A stretch of DNA of 64,000 bases, taken from the NCBI GenBank assembly GCA_019614645.1, contig JABWDB010000002.1:16777501-16841500 (forward strand), read 5' to 3'. The notes under the pieces are model-generated. The model was not told where the DNA came from, searched no databases, and saw nothing but the letters and a program-made list of their open reading frames with translations. Both the position numbers and the translations under genes were made by a program. Source of the stretch: Stratiolaelaps scimitus (Eukaryota; Arthropoda; Arachnida; Mesostigmata; Laelapidae). Below, one piece after another: positions 11,632 through 22,979 of the stretch (position 1 is its first letter; the number at the start of each line of letters is the position of its first letter).

Positions 11632-11650
11632 CGCGCGCGCGCGCGCGCGC
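11632..11650. repeat. (CG)n dinucleotide tract
   Basis: Nineteen bases of uninterrupted alternating C and G. Alternating CG is the classic Z-DNA-prone sequence, and its survival suggests that CpG methylation decay is weak in this genome. Confidence 0.95.
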
Positions 11651-12872
11651 TGCCGTGATTTGTAAATCAATAGTGAAAAGCCCATGTGGGCCTCTGTGAG
11701 AGTGCACTTTACGCATATTTCCATATCAATGGAGCTTAAAATCGTTCCTCTAATATGGGAAACGCTACGCCACTAGCTATCTTTACTTCTGTGTGTGAAC
11801 GCCTGACGCTCGCACCGACCCGCATTGAAGGGAGACCGCATTCGGGACTTGCCGTGCCGGGACTTTGGGATTCCCCGTCAGCTCCCTCCTCTGTCCAATG
11901 ACGAATTCCTATGGTGTATCTACTCCAACAGGTATGGTTTGGCTAGGTAGACCATAGAACTGCTGCCATGCGAGTTGTTTTTCTTGGTGGGCTCGCGAAT
12001 TTGCCCTATTTCAATGCGTTGTAACTTCGTTCGCAAAAACATAACCTTGTCCTGCGCGTATTTGCATAACAGACGAGTGACGAAAACAATTTGCAGAAAA
12101 GTCAAACACACATTTAATTATACATTAAATTAGCAACGCTATATTGCGGAGATGCATTTTTCTCTATAGATATTCTATGGGTCGCAGCCAACCAGGTGTT
12201 TACCTGTTGTGAAACCCTCTATGCGTAGTGCACTTTTCCCCTTTGAAAAAAAAGGCATCCGCTTGGATGGGAACCCCGCTCATACCCTTATGCATTTAAT
12301 AAGGTAGACGCCTCCCTCAAAAATTTACTTACATTCGCTTATGAACATACTTGAGCCACTTCACGAGACCTCGTCGTGACCAGAACGGGTGGCTGGAGGA
12401 ACGACAACAATTTGCGAGGCACAATATTTCAGAATACAATTGTGTGTCATTAATTTGAAGCTGTGTCTGTCCTGCCCCCCTTCAATCCAATCCAGCCATT
12501 GAGGGTCGACGTGGAGAACTCCCGTGCTCCGGTAAGGGCCCGGTCTGGTTAGCCTCGCCCGTGACCTCATTCCGCGCACTTCCCTCATCGGCTCGTCCCC
12601 CCGACTAACTTGTATCGCATGCCCCGTGACATCGTCTCCTCGCTCTCAGGACTCGTTCTCATCCCCTCCCTCTAGTGTGTCTTACCGTCGGCTCCTGCTT
12701 TCTGCCTTCATCACGTGTCGTACGGCAGTACGGCACGACGCGTCAGACGTCGCATGGACGCTTCGCATCGTCGCATGCATACAGATTAGGTCCAGCCTCA
12801 TCATCCTCCTTCTCCGTTAAGCCCGGACGACCCGCCCTGTAACCCTGCCTTGTTTCCTTGCGATACACAGAC

Positions 12873-13352
12873 AGCGGTCTGCACCCGCGGTGCCCACCCC
12901 GTTGTATCCCTCAGCGGGGATCCGATCTCGAGGAGGCACCGAAAAGCCTAAGACGCTCCAGAGCGCCACCCGTAACCAGCTCGAACGCGCCTGCTGTGAA
13001 CCTTCTGTTTCTGCTGCTAGTGGCACTTGTGCTTGTTGAGCCCAGGGGTGAACCAGCGAACCAGGAGAAAAGGGCTACTGGGAACCCCGCAGCGTCTGTT
13101 CCAGGCTGTTTCTGCCCGGACTCGACAGGAAAGTTCCAGGAAGGAAGGGAGAGTTGGAGCAGGCTGGCTTGCTCGGTCGCGTCCCGCTGGCTGCCGCTTG
13201 ATTCTTGCCGTCCTCATCACCTTCGGTTCCCTCCGGCGTCTTTTTTTCTCTGCTACGTCCTCTTCCTTGTCCCATTCTCCCCTCCTCCGCGACCCTCGGT
13301 TTATTTGAGCGTCCCCGGCACCTCCACGGTCTCCAAATGCGATGCGTTTTAA
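12873..13352 (+). CDS. Candidate terminal exon with signal-anchor-like segment
   Basis: A plus frame follows a good acceptor (ccttgtttccttgcgatacacag, AG at 12871-12872) and runs about 160 codons to TAA at 13350-13352. After a basic, Pro-rich lead it encodes a strongly hydrophobic stretch (VNLLFLLLVALVLVEPRG), then a dibasic-like QEKR site, a CFC pair and a second hydrophobic stretch near the C-terminus. Codon use in the hydrophobic core is CTG/GTG rich. A secreted or neuropeptide-type precursor or a membrane protein would fit. No family is recognised, no in-frame ATG lies just before the hydrophobic core, and the opposite strand is also open (13017-13358, 13075-13416). Low confidence. Confidence 0.18.
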   Translation, partial: SGLHPRCPPRCIPQRGSDLEEAPKSLRRSRAPPVTSSNAPAVNLLFLLLVALVLVEPRGEPANQEKRATGNPAASVPGCFCPDSTGKFQEGRESWSRLACSVASRWLPLDSCRPHHLRFPPASFFLCYVLFLVPFSPPPRPSVYLSVPGTSTVSKCDAF

Positions 13353-13447
13353 ACACATCCTCCTTACTCACCCACCGTTTGCCGTGTAGCGTTCGCGAAC
13401 ATCCGACCTGACACACATCCTGATTGGACGAAAAAATTTACCGCGCA

Positions 13448-13481
13448 GAAGAAGAAGACGACGACGACGAAGACGAAGAAG
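13448..13481 (+). repeat. GAA/GAC trinucleotide repeat
   Basis: Tandem gaa and gac units in an imperfect array. Confidence 0.9.
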
Positions 13482-14225
13482 TGAGGGAAAGACGAGGGCA
13501 TATCAAGATTCGCTCACAATCCTTTGCAGTATTTCCTGTCAGGGTTGCTCTGTCTGTCAGCTGTCGCTGTCTTCCGCTCCTGCCAGCGTTGCCACCGCTG
13601 TAAACAACAGTCAAAACAACCTAAGAGGCAACAGCTAACCCAGGAAACAATGTGATCCCTGTCTCGTGTTCCGTTCCGCCAAGCCTCGATCGGCACGCGT
13701 CCTTGTCACCTGTGCACGCACACTATGTTAATGGCCGTTCGTTTCGATTGGCGGCGGCGGCGACGGAAGCGGCAGCTCAGACGAAATACGGCTCGTCAGG
13801 TGTATGCGTCGAGAAGATAAACAGAAAGGCGGGTCGATCTGAGCTGTGCAGATTGATGAGTTCGAACGTGCCAGGACGAGAGAACATACGCAACAACTTT
13901 GCAATGCAACTCGCGAGTGTCAGAGTGAAATTGTTTAGCTTGTACGTTGCCGCGATTGAATTGAGAGACGAAAGATAGAGGGAGAGCGAAAATGGAAACA
14001 ATGACACGACGATCAATCAGCAAGAGGACATGCATGGAGGTATCTGAGGGTGTGCCGTCTCACATCCCTAACTTTGCTGGGCTCGGTCCTCCGCCGCTGT
14101 CATGGATATATATATTAGGTGACTCGCACTCGTAGTGTTCATGTTCGATCAATTAGATGCACTCGTGTACCCTTGTCAAAGTCGAGAGCTTTCCTGTTTC
14201 TGTGTATCAATCCACCTTAACCCGA

Positions 14226-14513
14226 TTAGTTACTACACGACACCATGTGTGGCTTGCATCGTTTACCTATTTCCTCTGTGATACCTGTCTCAGCAGAGGG
14301 TAGATCAGCGACGCTCGGTTCTCGGAAAAGAGTTCGCGGGGCAGAACGTAAATAAAGTACAAATATGACGTATGTGGCCAAAGCGTCCCCGTAAAGAGAC
14401 AAACAGCAATGCAGACCAAAGACCGAATGTACCCGGTCGTATACGGCTGTAAGTATGTGCGTCAACATAACAACCTGCATCCCCAGAACGAAGAAGCCGA
14501 TGAGGGCTGACAA
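14226..14513 (-). CDS. Candidate exon of a multi-pass membrane protein (possibly chemoreceptor-like)
   Basis: On the minus strand a frame of about 95 codons encodes a hydrophobic segment near residues 4-20. A motif resembling the start of gustatory-receptor TM5 follows (YDRVHSVFGLHCCLSL), then a second hydrophobic stretch ending near VLYLRS. Within the frame, GACAG|GTATCA could be a donor, which would end the exon near residue 78. In the 7tm_7 family a large intracellular loop normally precedes this FG motif; here the preceding hydrophobic stretch is very close, which argues against it. It could be a degenerate gustatory receptor copy, another membrane protein, or chance. Confidence 0.22.
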   Translation of the reverse strand: MSALIGFFVLGMQVVMLTHILTAVYDRVHSVFGLHCCLSLYGDALATYVIFVLYLRSAPRTLFREPSVADLPSAETGITEEIGKRCKPHMVSCSN

Positions 14514-14519
14514 CGACTA

Positions 14520-15940
14520 AACGCCGCTAGCAGTTGTCGATGACCGCCGAATGGCTCTCAGCCTCTCTTTCAGGACAGTGGTAATGTTCCGGAGTTCGAT
14601 GCAGCAGCATCGGCGACTTTCATCGCTCGCTCTCTCAGGTTATTTCTTGCTTTCGTTGTTGTCGGGCTGTGCTCCCCCTCCCACCAGAATCCCTGCGCTT
14701 GCCCCAACCTTTCATCCGCTTTCTATTGTTGCGGCTTTCAAACGGAGCTTAGCAACGCTTACACCACTGCTCAGTCTTCTTCCATGAGGCGGCTCCACGA
14801 GTCCTGCGTCATGTACACATAGGGTCGCTCGATCTATCTACTGTAGCTGCTATGCTGAGCTCGTTCAATTTCTATGTCAGTCACTCGGCAATATCCCGAT
14901 ATATCGCTGGCATCGGCCACGATGGCACTCGTCGACTCCAGGTTCGGTCGTCCCCTTCAATTCTCACAGATACGATTCCAATAGAAACGCAGGCTTGTTC
15001 CCTGGGGACTTAAATTCGTCTCCCTGGGACGAGACGTGAACAGAGACAAAGAATGAGATAGAGAGAGAAAAACAGCGAATGAGGATAAACTGCGAGAAAC
15101 GCAGTGACGCGTGTGAGCCTGCAAATACCCGTGGTGTATACTATATATGGTATACGTGACGACACATGTTTTAAAGAAGGCATGCACACTTTACAGAACT
15201 ATATATATTATATTATATGTCAGATCGTGTTGTAGTAGGAAAAGTAAAAGTATGGTATATATAAGACGTCAGATAGACGGCGCGTATATATATATATATA
15301 TTCAAACCTAAAAAATCAGGTTACAGCAACTATATATAACCGCGTGACGAACGATCTGTAATATGTGCATAGCAAGGGCAGCTAAATGGTTACGCTTAGA
15401 AACCGGAAGGTTGTAAATAGGTTGTAGGTTAAAATATACCTTGCATACATAATGTTCAACTGGACATACGGTGACAATTGGCGCATCTGAGTCACACAGT
15501 CATTTGTCGAAAGAAATGCGATTTGAGCTACACTTAGATGCAGGAACGGAACTCAGTTCTTGAAATAGCATCCGCATGATTTGAAGGCACCGCTATACCT
15601 AGGTTTTCGGACTGACTCTCAGCTAACATTTAATGTCCAAAGTACTGCTTTTAGCACCGCTATAAAGGGATCGTATAATACAATACATCAAATAGAGGAC
15701 ACCTGCATCGCCTTGCCATCTAGGTTGCTATTTCCGGTAAGCTATGAATGTGCACTACGCTAAATCCCAAGCGATGACAGACAATTGTGAAAGTTCGCGA
15801 TAGAAAGTCAACGAGAACACCGCTAAGCGGAGATGGCGGTGCGAGAAAAAAAAGAGTTACGTAGGCCGAGGATGATCACTTTCGTTTTTACACAAAAACA
15901 GACTAAGGAAACACTACTTGCGGCGAGTCCTGCCGAGACT
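14520..15940. other. Gene-poor stretch
   Basis: Nothing recognisable except GA-rich DNA near 15050-15070 and (TA)n tracts at 15285-15301 and in the surrounding 15120-15350. Confidence 0.5.
15285..15301. repeat. (TA)n microsatellite
   Basis: About eight tandem TA units. Confidence 0.9.
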
Positions 15941-16400
15941 CATGTGTCGAACAAAGGCGGGTAAGGCCAATCCGCCTGGGTTTGGTTAGTCGAAGAGGTG
16001 TTTCGGTGTTCGTAGACTATACGAGGCCGGGAGCTGTGAAACGGGGCCGAAAAAAGCAGGAAGCTCCAAGGCTCCGGAGACTCGTTCTCACACACAAACA
16101 GCTGCAGAGGTAACTGGCACAGTGGCGGGACTCCGGCAGAGTCGATAGGGTGGAAGTATCTGAGTGACGTTAAGACCGTTTCGTTCTCGGCGGCCAACCA
16201 TCGGAGCACTAGGTGGAAGAAGAAAGAAAAAGAATAAAAGGCGGAAGAGCAGCGAAGGAACAGACGAACTCGGATCGCTCCGAGAAGCGAGATCAGACGA
16301 AGCGGACGAGAGGCATCTCGTCTTTGTTCCCTTCGGTGGTGACCTTTCTTGGTTTTTGTTGGCTTGCCTTGGACACCTCCTGAAGGATGGAATTGGTCGG
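15940..16400. other. GC-rich block, open on both strands
   Basis: A 154-codon minus frame (15940-16404) and a 99-codon plus frame (16164-16463, rich in Lys/Arg/Glu) overlap. Neither contains a recognisable domain. It adjoins the exon-like frame at 16453. Confidence 0.3.
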
Positions 16401-16452
16401 CCACTACGCCTTGTAGGCTTTACGAAGCCTGAGTTGGCTCTCTCTGCTGCTG

Positions 16453-16737
16453 TTGCCTGCTAAAGATGGAGCCACGAGAACGGCCACTTTTTTTCTGCTG
16501 ATGCCCTCTCCTCTCGTAATCGCCCCGTTGTTCTACGACATCCGAATCATTCGGGAGGCCATTCGAGCAGTGCCGTTCAAGTCCAAAGCTCGTGTATCAC
16601 ATGAGGGCAACGCTGGTGGCGATCGATGGCCCCGACGTATCACTCTCGAAGCCTTAGGTTTGTGGCTTCGTTTGTTATGGCTGGATAGGTTGGTGATTGT
16701 GTGGGCTTATGTTGCGTACCGTCAAAATCAGAATTGA
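16453..16737 (+). CDS. Exon-like open frame with hydrophobic ends
   Basis: The plus frame lies just after a CT-rich stretch ending in an acceptor-like site (ctgctaaag at about 16464). Third positions are enriched in C and G, as in expressed arthropod exons. The product would have a hydrophobic N-terminal part (FFLLMPSPLVIAPLFYDI), a basic middle and a Trp/Leu-rich end (GLWLRLLWLDRLVIVWAYV). A possible donor TTAG|GTTTGT would cut it at about 16658. The minus strand lacks an open frame here, unlike most frames in this window, which slightly favours plus-strand coding. No family is recognised. Confidence 0.22.
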   Translation: MPAKDGATRTATFFLLMPSPLVIAPLFYDIRIIREAIRAVPFKSKARVSHEGNAGGDRWPRRITLEALGLWLRLLWLDRLVIVWAYVAYRQNQN

Positions 16738-16739
16738 CT

Positions 16740-17680
16740 TGTACGTCGAATTTAGTTGTTGAGTTGAATCACGATATTTTGTCGTAACGACGACGAACAT
16801 GGAGGACGTAGAGGAAACCAACGCTAGTTCATTCTCGGAGATCATGACTTTGAGGGTACTCAGTCGCGTTTCCATGCGTTCCTTCCAACATAACGATGCA
16901 GCTAACGATTAATGTGTCTAAATACTTGCAACATAAAATAGACAAAGATGTCGGACGACACAGACCGAATATAGGGGATTAATATCAGTATAAGCAGGCG
17001 CTATTTAGTTGAAGGGGCATGTAGCCAGCCGCCATAGGTCAGGGTAGATCTGATGTAGTATTTACCATTCAGGCAGCCAGGCGAAGCATATGTAGAATAC
17101 AGCGTGGCCGTGAAAACCGCCATCCCACTACATCCTAAGACGTGGAGCGGACCTGCGTATATATGGCACACCAAGCAACGCGCACAGAGTCGATCCAGGC
17201 GTGCAAGATCTCCTGGTGGTGTTGGCTGACATCACTTATCCACGTGGCCTTGTAGCTGAATACCGGCAGCATCACGTTACAGAGCGAATAAGGAACTTGC
17301 AACCGAGCGGCTGAGCAGAAGGCTGAACGTCAGCTGGGCCTTGAACGGAGGGGTTTTACCGACTTTTTGCCAATTGCTCAACACCTCTCAATAAATAAGA
17401 AGCTTTTACCACGTTCAGCCATAGGGCTACTTGGACACCTACAATATACGTAAAAATGCTAGCAGACACACGTATATATATATATATATATATATATACA
17501 CGCATTTATTTTCATTTGCAATACCCATATTTTATCTACATTCAGTGGAGTCATGTAAATGTAAACTGCTTGATATAGAAAAAGCTTGTTGCTTGTAGAT
17601 CACATGTAACTTACAGACACGGAAGATTTACTCATAGTGACTTAACTTCACTGTTTACTTACTCCATATCGTTTCAGACG
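16740..17680. other. Gene-poor stretch
   Basis: A short plus frame with a good start context (AACATGG at 16799, 37 codons) is the only protein-like item. The rest is featureless apart from the (TA)n repeat at 17473-17498. Confidence 0.45.
17473..17498. repeat. (TA)n microsatellite
   Basis: Thirteen tandem TA units. Confidence 0.95.
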
Positions 17681-17682
17681 TT

Positions 17683-17933
17683 TCAACAGCACACGAATTC
17701 CCGGTGTCGGCAAGTGACCTCAACAGTGGGTTGTGCAAGTTCGTCAATCCTGCATAAAGTTTCGACAACCAGCTGTTTTTGTTTTAATATGAATTTTCTG
17801 AGCTTGTTATGCCCCGTTTTAGCATACATAATACCTACAACACGCCAACCTGGTCGGGAATTTTTTTCAGTATAATAGTTGCCATGGATGGAACCAGCTA
17901 TCGGTCCCAACCCTCCAGCTATTGATCCCTCTC
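17683..17933 (-). CDS. Candidate last exon with a strong acceptor, minus strand
   Basis: Read on the minus strand, aactatatttatttacag is a textbook pyrimidine-rich 3' splice site. The following 251 nt hold an open frame of about 82 codons to a TGA. It starts Gly/Ile-rich (EGSIAGGLGPIAGSIHG), then basic (HNKLRKFILKQKQ), and ends with a Cys-containing tail (TCRHREFVCC). No family is recognised. An opposite-strand frame (17879-18115, from an ATG at 17885) is equally protein-like and also follows an acceptor-like tttttttcag, so only one, or neither, is real. Confidence 0.2.
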
Positions 17934-18119
17934 CTGTAAATAAATATAGTTGGACATTTACAGAACGCAATCCGTTGGTTCATAGCCCTGAATCTTGGAC
18001 CCTAAGGGCATATACTGGTTCCACTGCGAAGAGGCGGCAGTCGTTCAATGAGCGAAGACAGATGAACATGACCTGTGTCCTTTCGAATGTGACCCAGATT
18101 GGAGACACGCGCTAAAACT

Positions 18120-18550
18120 CACTTATTCCTTTTTCAAGTGGCATATATTTGAGGCATCAACCCGTATGGCGAGTCTGCATGCAGTCCTTTTTAACCCGCA
18201 TTGTCCCGAGTTTGATCAAATCACGTACCTAACACGCAACAAAACGGTGAGATCATATTGCGATATGCTTTTTTATTGGAGCGTCAATCGACACAATGTC
18301 AAAATATTTCAATAAGTTAGATTAGATAGTGATTAATATAGTGAACAGCGTTGGCAGACGTCGGGATAATGAGTGAACTTATTGTAGTACTAAAGGTCCC
18401 GGCTTAGCAGAAATCAGAAGCGAGTTGTTGGCCGAGAATGACCTCGGATATTATTTCTGGCAATGCACTGATCAGCCACCCCCTGCCTTAAGGGGCCGGA
18501 AGCATTGTTCATCCCTAATGACCAGCAATTTTTGCTCTCTGTTTCATATA

Positions 18551-18586
<36 letters not shown>

Positions 18587-19073
18587 GCATGTATCCAATA
18601 CTCTAAAGTGGGCCAAGGTTGTATTTATACATGTACGCTTGCGCCGACGATACCGAAGGCGGCTCTAAAAAATTCAAAATTGGAGGTATTGCATGTCATA
18701 ACTTCGTCTCTATTCAACATATTGACAATGACTGAATGCGTGTAAAATAATATACGATTAGCAATACTGTCGGCTGTATGATCAATTACGATATGACGTT
18801 TTTACTAAAACGGTTGCGAATTCCTCAAATGCCAGTGCAGCCGTAATATAACATCACGAACTCAATACAAGTAATTTACGATTGGTGTTGGAAATTGAGG
18901 ATGGCTTTGCTTCAAGACCGCAGGCCAACCGCAATGGGAAACTGCAAGAATTTCAAGAGGGTGACAGGTTAGCTATTACTAGCTAAAAGGTTCCTTCCAA
19001 AGCAATATAGTGGGCTGACTGAGATACCATAGTGAGACCACGCCGGCTTGATAATTATTCCATCGCTACAATA
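18120..19073. other. Gene-poor stretch
   Basis: No recognisable gene. It contains the (TA)n tract at 18554-18582. Confidence 0.5.
18554..18582. repeat. (TA)n microsatellite
   Basis: About fourteen tandem TA units. Confidence 0.95.
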
Positions 19074-19497
19074 ATGATAACTGCGACAGAAAAGTGTAAG
19101 CAGTACCAGGGACAACGAAATTATCGACGCTCAAAGTGGCCAGGTACAAGCGCCGTTTCGACTTTTTTGTTCATTGGGGAAAGTATGGTGTTAGGTGCCA
19201 CCCTGTGAACCGCTATCAAGTGGACGATATCGAGAGAGAAATAAGGAAGTACTTCAGCTTGGATGTCCATAGCCGTTAAAGTGAGCCAATGTCCTCATGT
19301 GTGGTGAGGTTCGTAAGTTCGAGTGGCGTCACCCACTCGGTGTTGGTACTCTATATAATGTGGCCCATAACACCGTACTGATAATATGCTGCCTCAAAGG
19401 GAATAACTCGGAGGATGATACGGCAGCGATGTTCACCGCGGGACGAATGCTGATCAGTAAAATAAACACTGTGCTTATGCATTTTTCCGATAGAGAC
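19074..19497 (+). pseudogene. OGG1-like 8-oxoguanine DNA glycosylase relic
   Basis: OGG1 excises 8-oxoguanine from DNA in base-excision repair. Three colinear plus-strand segments resemble its N-terminal half. Segment 1, frame 3 from the ATG at 19074, gives GQRNYRR..KWPG, compared with the family GQSFRW...W.G. Segment 2, frame 2 at about 19142-19279, gives DDIEREIRKYFSLDV, compared with the family DELEAVRKYFxLDV, and then meets a stop. Segment 3, frame 1 at 19297-19500, gives EVRKF and then GVGTL with C and NN at the same spacing as the family GVRxLxQxPxE...ICSxNNN. The reading frame changes twice, an in-frame stop follows segment 2, and about four codons are missing between segments 2 and 3. 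The catalytic Lys/Asp half is not visible, so this is a truncated, non-functional copy. No introns are evident, so a processed copy is possible. The match comes from memory of the family and needs a search. Confidence 0.55.
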
Positions 19498-19618
19498 TAA
19501 GACCGCTAAGTGGTTGCCAACCCGCGGGCGGTTGTGATGGCAAAACCGTTGTTCGAATGGTTTGCCTCGTCAGCCACCGCCGTGAGAAAGGCAAGGAATA
19601 GAAGGGTAATTAAAAATA

Positions 19619-19650
19619 ATTTTTTTTTTTAATAATAATAATAATAATAA
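19619..19650 (+). repeat. T run plus (AAT)n repeat
   Basis: About twelve T residues are followed by six or more AAT units. It sits just downstream of the OGG1-like relic. It could be a simple repeat, or low complexity often seen at integration sites. Confidence 0.85.
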
Positions 19651-22600
19651 CTGATAACATTATTTTTAAGACTCCACTCATCTTGTGCTCCGGAGAATAT
19701 TTTGAACCAGCGATTTCGTTGTTCTCGTGTAAACTAGCGAGTATTCGGCCATGTGTGTATTTGTTATTGACGTTCCTGAACGAGGGTGACCCTACACCGC
19801 GACTCGTGCCAACCAGCTATTATATTTCGTAACTACATATCGATTCTTTGATTTTTGATGCTCTAACAAAATCGATGCGTGCCAACAGTTTAGAGCGACT
19901 GTTCTACGCGAATGTTACAGGTACCAAATATTGCTGGTCGGACATCTGTCGCGTGAGCGTAACTCATCCAAACGATGTTCGTTCTTTGCCTTATCCGCGA
20001 CGATAACAGCTAAAAAGCTGCAGGTATGAAGTCCTCCCTCGCCGCAAGACTTTACGATATTCGCCGCGACTCGCCACACGCCCCGCTGATTTATGGGCTG
20101 ATGTTGCCGCAGCACAGCTCGGTGCAAAACGAGAATCTTCAGAACTCCGTTGGAGGCGAAGCAATACATTTAGCAAAACTGCGCGATGCCTTCGTCCAAT
20201 TATATAGATGTATCTATGTAGAACAGGTGCCGGGAACATACGGTATGCGTATGTGTATATCCATATATTTATCTTGCGTTAGTGTACCTGATATACATGT
20301 GTATATATATTTTTTTTCAACATACATGATTTGGCCAATTGGCTTAGGAGGGGGATATATGATATATGTTGTTTCATTCATAAAATGCATTACATCTAAA
20401 ACATGAGGAGAACTCAATCAGACGTATTTCGAAGGTCTAACCCGAGGAGATCTTGTTAGATATGGGGGAAGGAAAGCATGGATCATTTCATTGTGCATAT
20501 AATATATGCAGCAAAATAACCAACATAAACCCTATCATCCTGTAGCATCTTCTAGCTGCGTAGCGTCAGACATCGCTGTAACAACAATGAGGCTTGCGAA
20601 GTTGCTCGTCCGCATGTGGACTCACAGGTTACAAGAAGATACGACAGTGATATAGGCAGCAGTAATGCGTGCTTAATTCTGGGACTTTGCACTAGACTCG
20701 GATCACTACTCGAATCGACCCGTTTCGTCTTGTGACAATACACTATAGTGACGTTTTTAGGTATTGAATACTTGATAGAGAATCCTGGTGGCTAAATTTT
20801 GTCAAATCTCTACATTATCTGAAACAACGGCTTGTGTTAATCCGGCCAAGCGGGACGCCACAACCTACGAGGGCAGGATGCGTGTCGAAATATAAAAACA
20901 AGCTGTTGGTGTGTCCTGAATCCCGAACGATACGTGGGCGGCAGACCTGTTTCACGGATGCTTGAGCCCCATGTTACGTGGACTGGCAGTTAGTGTCACG
21001 ACGCACGTGCTCGTGGCCCCTGTCGTTGTGTTGTTCAGCTCATTTACCTGGAATCATTGCGTGCGTCTCGTAGCAACAGGAAGTACTAATGATAAGGGAG
21101 CTATTTACAAAGTTTATACAAGAGGTTAAGCTCATTGGACACTAACAAAAGTGGTTCGTAATGTGATTATGGTAATGTATGCATATTTTGTCCCTTGGCA
21201 GTTCCATGAATTCCATATATTCGCCGTTACTTTCATTGGCACGAGCACCCGTGATATTTCCATGAGAGACCTGCCATAAACCTCTTAAGTCGTACATCAC
21301 TGTGCGTGACATAATTCGATTCTGAAAATGGATCCGTGCGTACAACAGAGGAGAGACACATGTCATGGTAATGTACTCCTGCCACATGAGACGCTCACTG
21401 GACAACCTCTAGATCGAGAGGTGGTCACGGCGAAGTCACATTTGTGAAGCCTTGTCGCTCTTTGTGTTTTATATCGCGCGAGATCAAGAGAGAAAGAAAA
21501 CGTGCCGGGCTTGTTCCTAACCGAGTTACCGAACTTGATCATTGGCAGTAACAGCAGCTGTGGCCGAGGTGACGGCAGATATCCGAGAGTTAAAAATCGA
21601 TGATCTTCTCCGTATCACTAACGAATAGAAGAAGAGAGGGACGAACAACGAACGAACTTAGTGGACGATAATGAGCTGCTTAGGCGAGTCCGACCAGTCG
21701 AATTGACGGCGCCAGAGGGACCGCGAAAGCCCGGTGCGGAATAATAAGGGGTGACATTTGAGGGGTGGTGTCCGGAGAGGGGGCACTATCGTCATCCGAG
21801 GTTCATCATAAGATCGGTCGATTCGGCCATTGGGTGGGATCGAGCTGAACGATTGCAAGGTGTGAAAGGTACGGACGCAAGCGGAACGATATGGCAGAAC
21901 ACGGTATGTGAACGGAAGAGAGAGAGAGAGAGGGGGGGAAGGCGAAAACAATGTCCAGATGTTCTCATAGTATCAAGCAAGAGGACGAACTCCTGAAGCT
22001 CAACCTCTTGAATCGGAGGACCCGATGGAAGGTAGACAGACGAACAATGGTAGCGCTCACTGCTTCCTCCAATCATAAGGCGGATCGCAACGCTCTTCCC
22101 CGATCGACCGCTCACCAAACAGTGTGAAGCTTCCTCATTACGGCAGCAGAAAATACTTCAACTATTCCCAATACTTCAGTTCGCTGCAGCAACCCCGCAG
22201 ATCCGATGAATGACCATAACGCTAGAGATTCGCTGGCTAGAGGATCCTTCATTTGTCACCTCAGACATCACGTTTTAAATGTGTGTACAGAAGGGGGGCG
22301 GGTAGTAAAGTTGGTGTGTCGTCTTATTGGACATAATTTTTGATTTATGGCATTAACGAGGAAGTGCACTTCGTTTACGCCTATGTGCGTATTAGCGAAC
22401 GACCTAAAAAGGAAACGATCATTGGCAGCTTCTTGCTTACGCCTTGATGTACATTCCCATGTGTGTATGGCTGTTACTGTAAAAAAACAATCAACGTTTA
22501 CATATGCAGGCTGTTCGTAAAGTCACCCCTGGGGACGATTAACTAACTTGCTTTACTACTTCGACGGTAACCTGCCGTGACCCCTTGTTCTCTCAAAATT

Positions 22601-22780
22601 TTTTATGGATCCATAGCAAGATAGCAGCGTGGTATATATTAAGAAAGAACGAGAAAAATCCAAAAATGACTGAGGATCAACCTAAAGCAGCTTGGTTTAG
22701 CTAGCATTACACTGATGGATAGACAGATACGTAGCTAGATGTACCATGCGATTATTACCATGCCCACAGATGCATACGCA
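19650..22780. other. Gene-poor stretch
   Basis: Open frames of up to 126 codons (plus 20026-20406) run into TA-rich DNA and have no recognisable domain. A (GA)n tract lies at 21917-21932 within a purine-rich zone at 21600-22030. Nothing else is supported. Confidence 0.45.
21917..21932 (+). repeat. (GA)n microsatellite
   Basis: Eight tandem GA units followed by a G run. Confidence 0.85.
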
Positions 22781-22979
22781 CATTGAAGATATTCAACAAG
22801 TCGACGTATTCCAATGATTCCAGAGGAGCAGCTCCTAGTCATCTCTCTGGACGACTACGAACTCGTCCACGCTGTATTTCTCTGAGACGGCAGCGGGACA
22901 CATTCGAACAGAACAGGACGGATTCGAGACACGACTCAGTATCCAGGGATGTTCGCTTCGTCGGGTTGTCCGCCTTATG

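Larger units (their letters stand above)
10520..13760. other. Large GC-rich block
   Basis: Apart from an AT-richer, apparently empty gap at roughly 11700-12350, this block is GC-rich and open in several frames on both strands. It includes a 194-codon plus frame at 10728-11312 with no recognisable domain. A perfect GTAAGT at 10691-10696 could end a plus-strand exon. It also carries a (CG)n tract at 11632-11650, CT-rich DNA at 12620-13320 and a GAA/GAC repeat near 13448-13481. The most protein-like frame (12873-13352) is listed separately. Like the other blocks it could be promoter, leader or UTR sequence. Confidence 0.35.
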
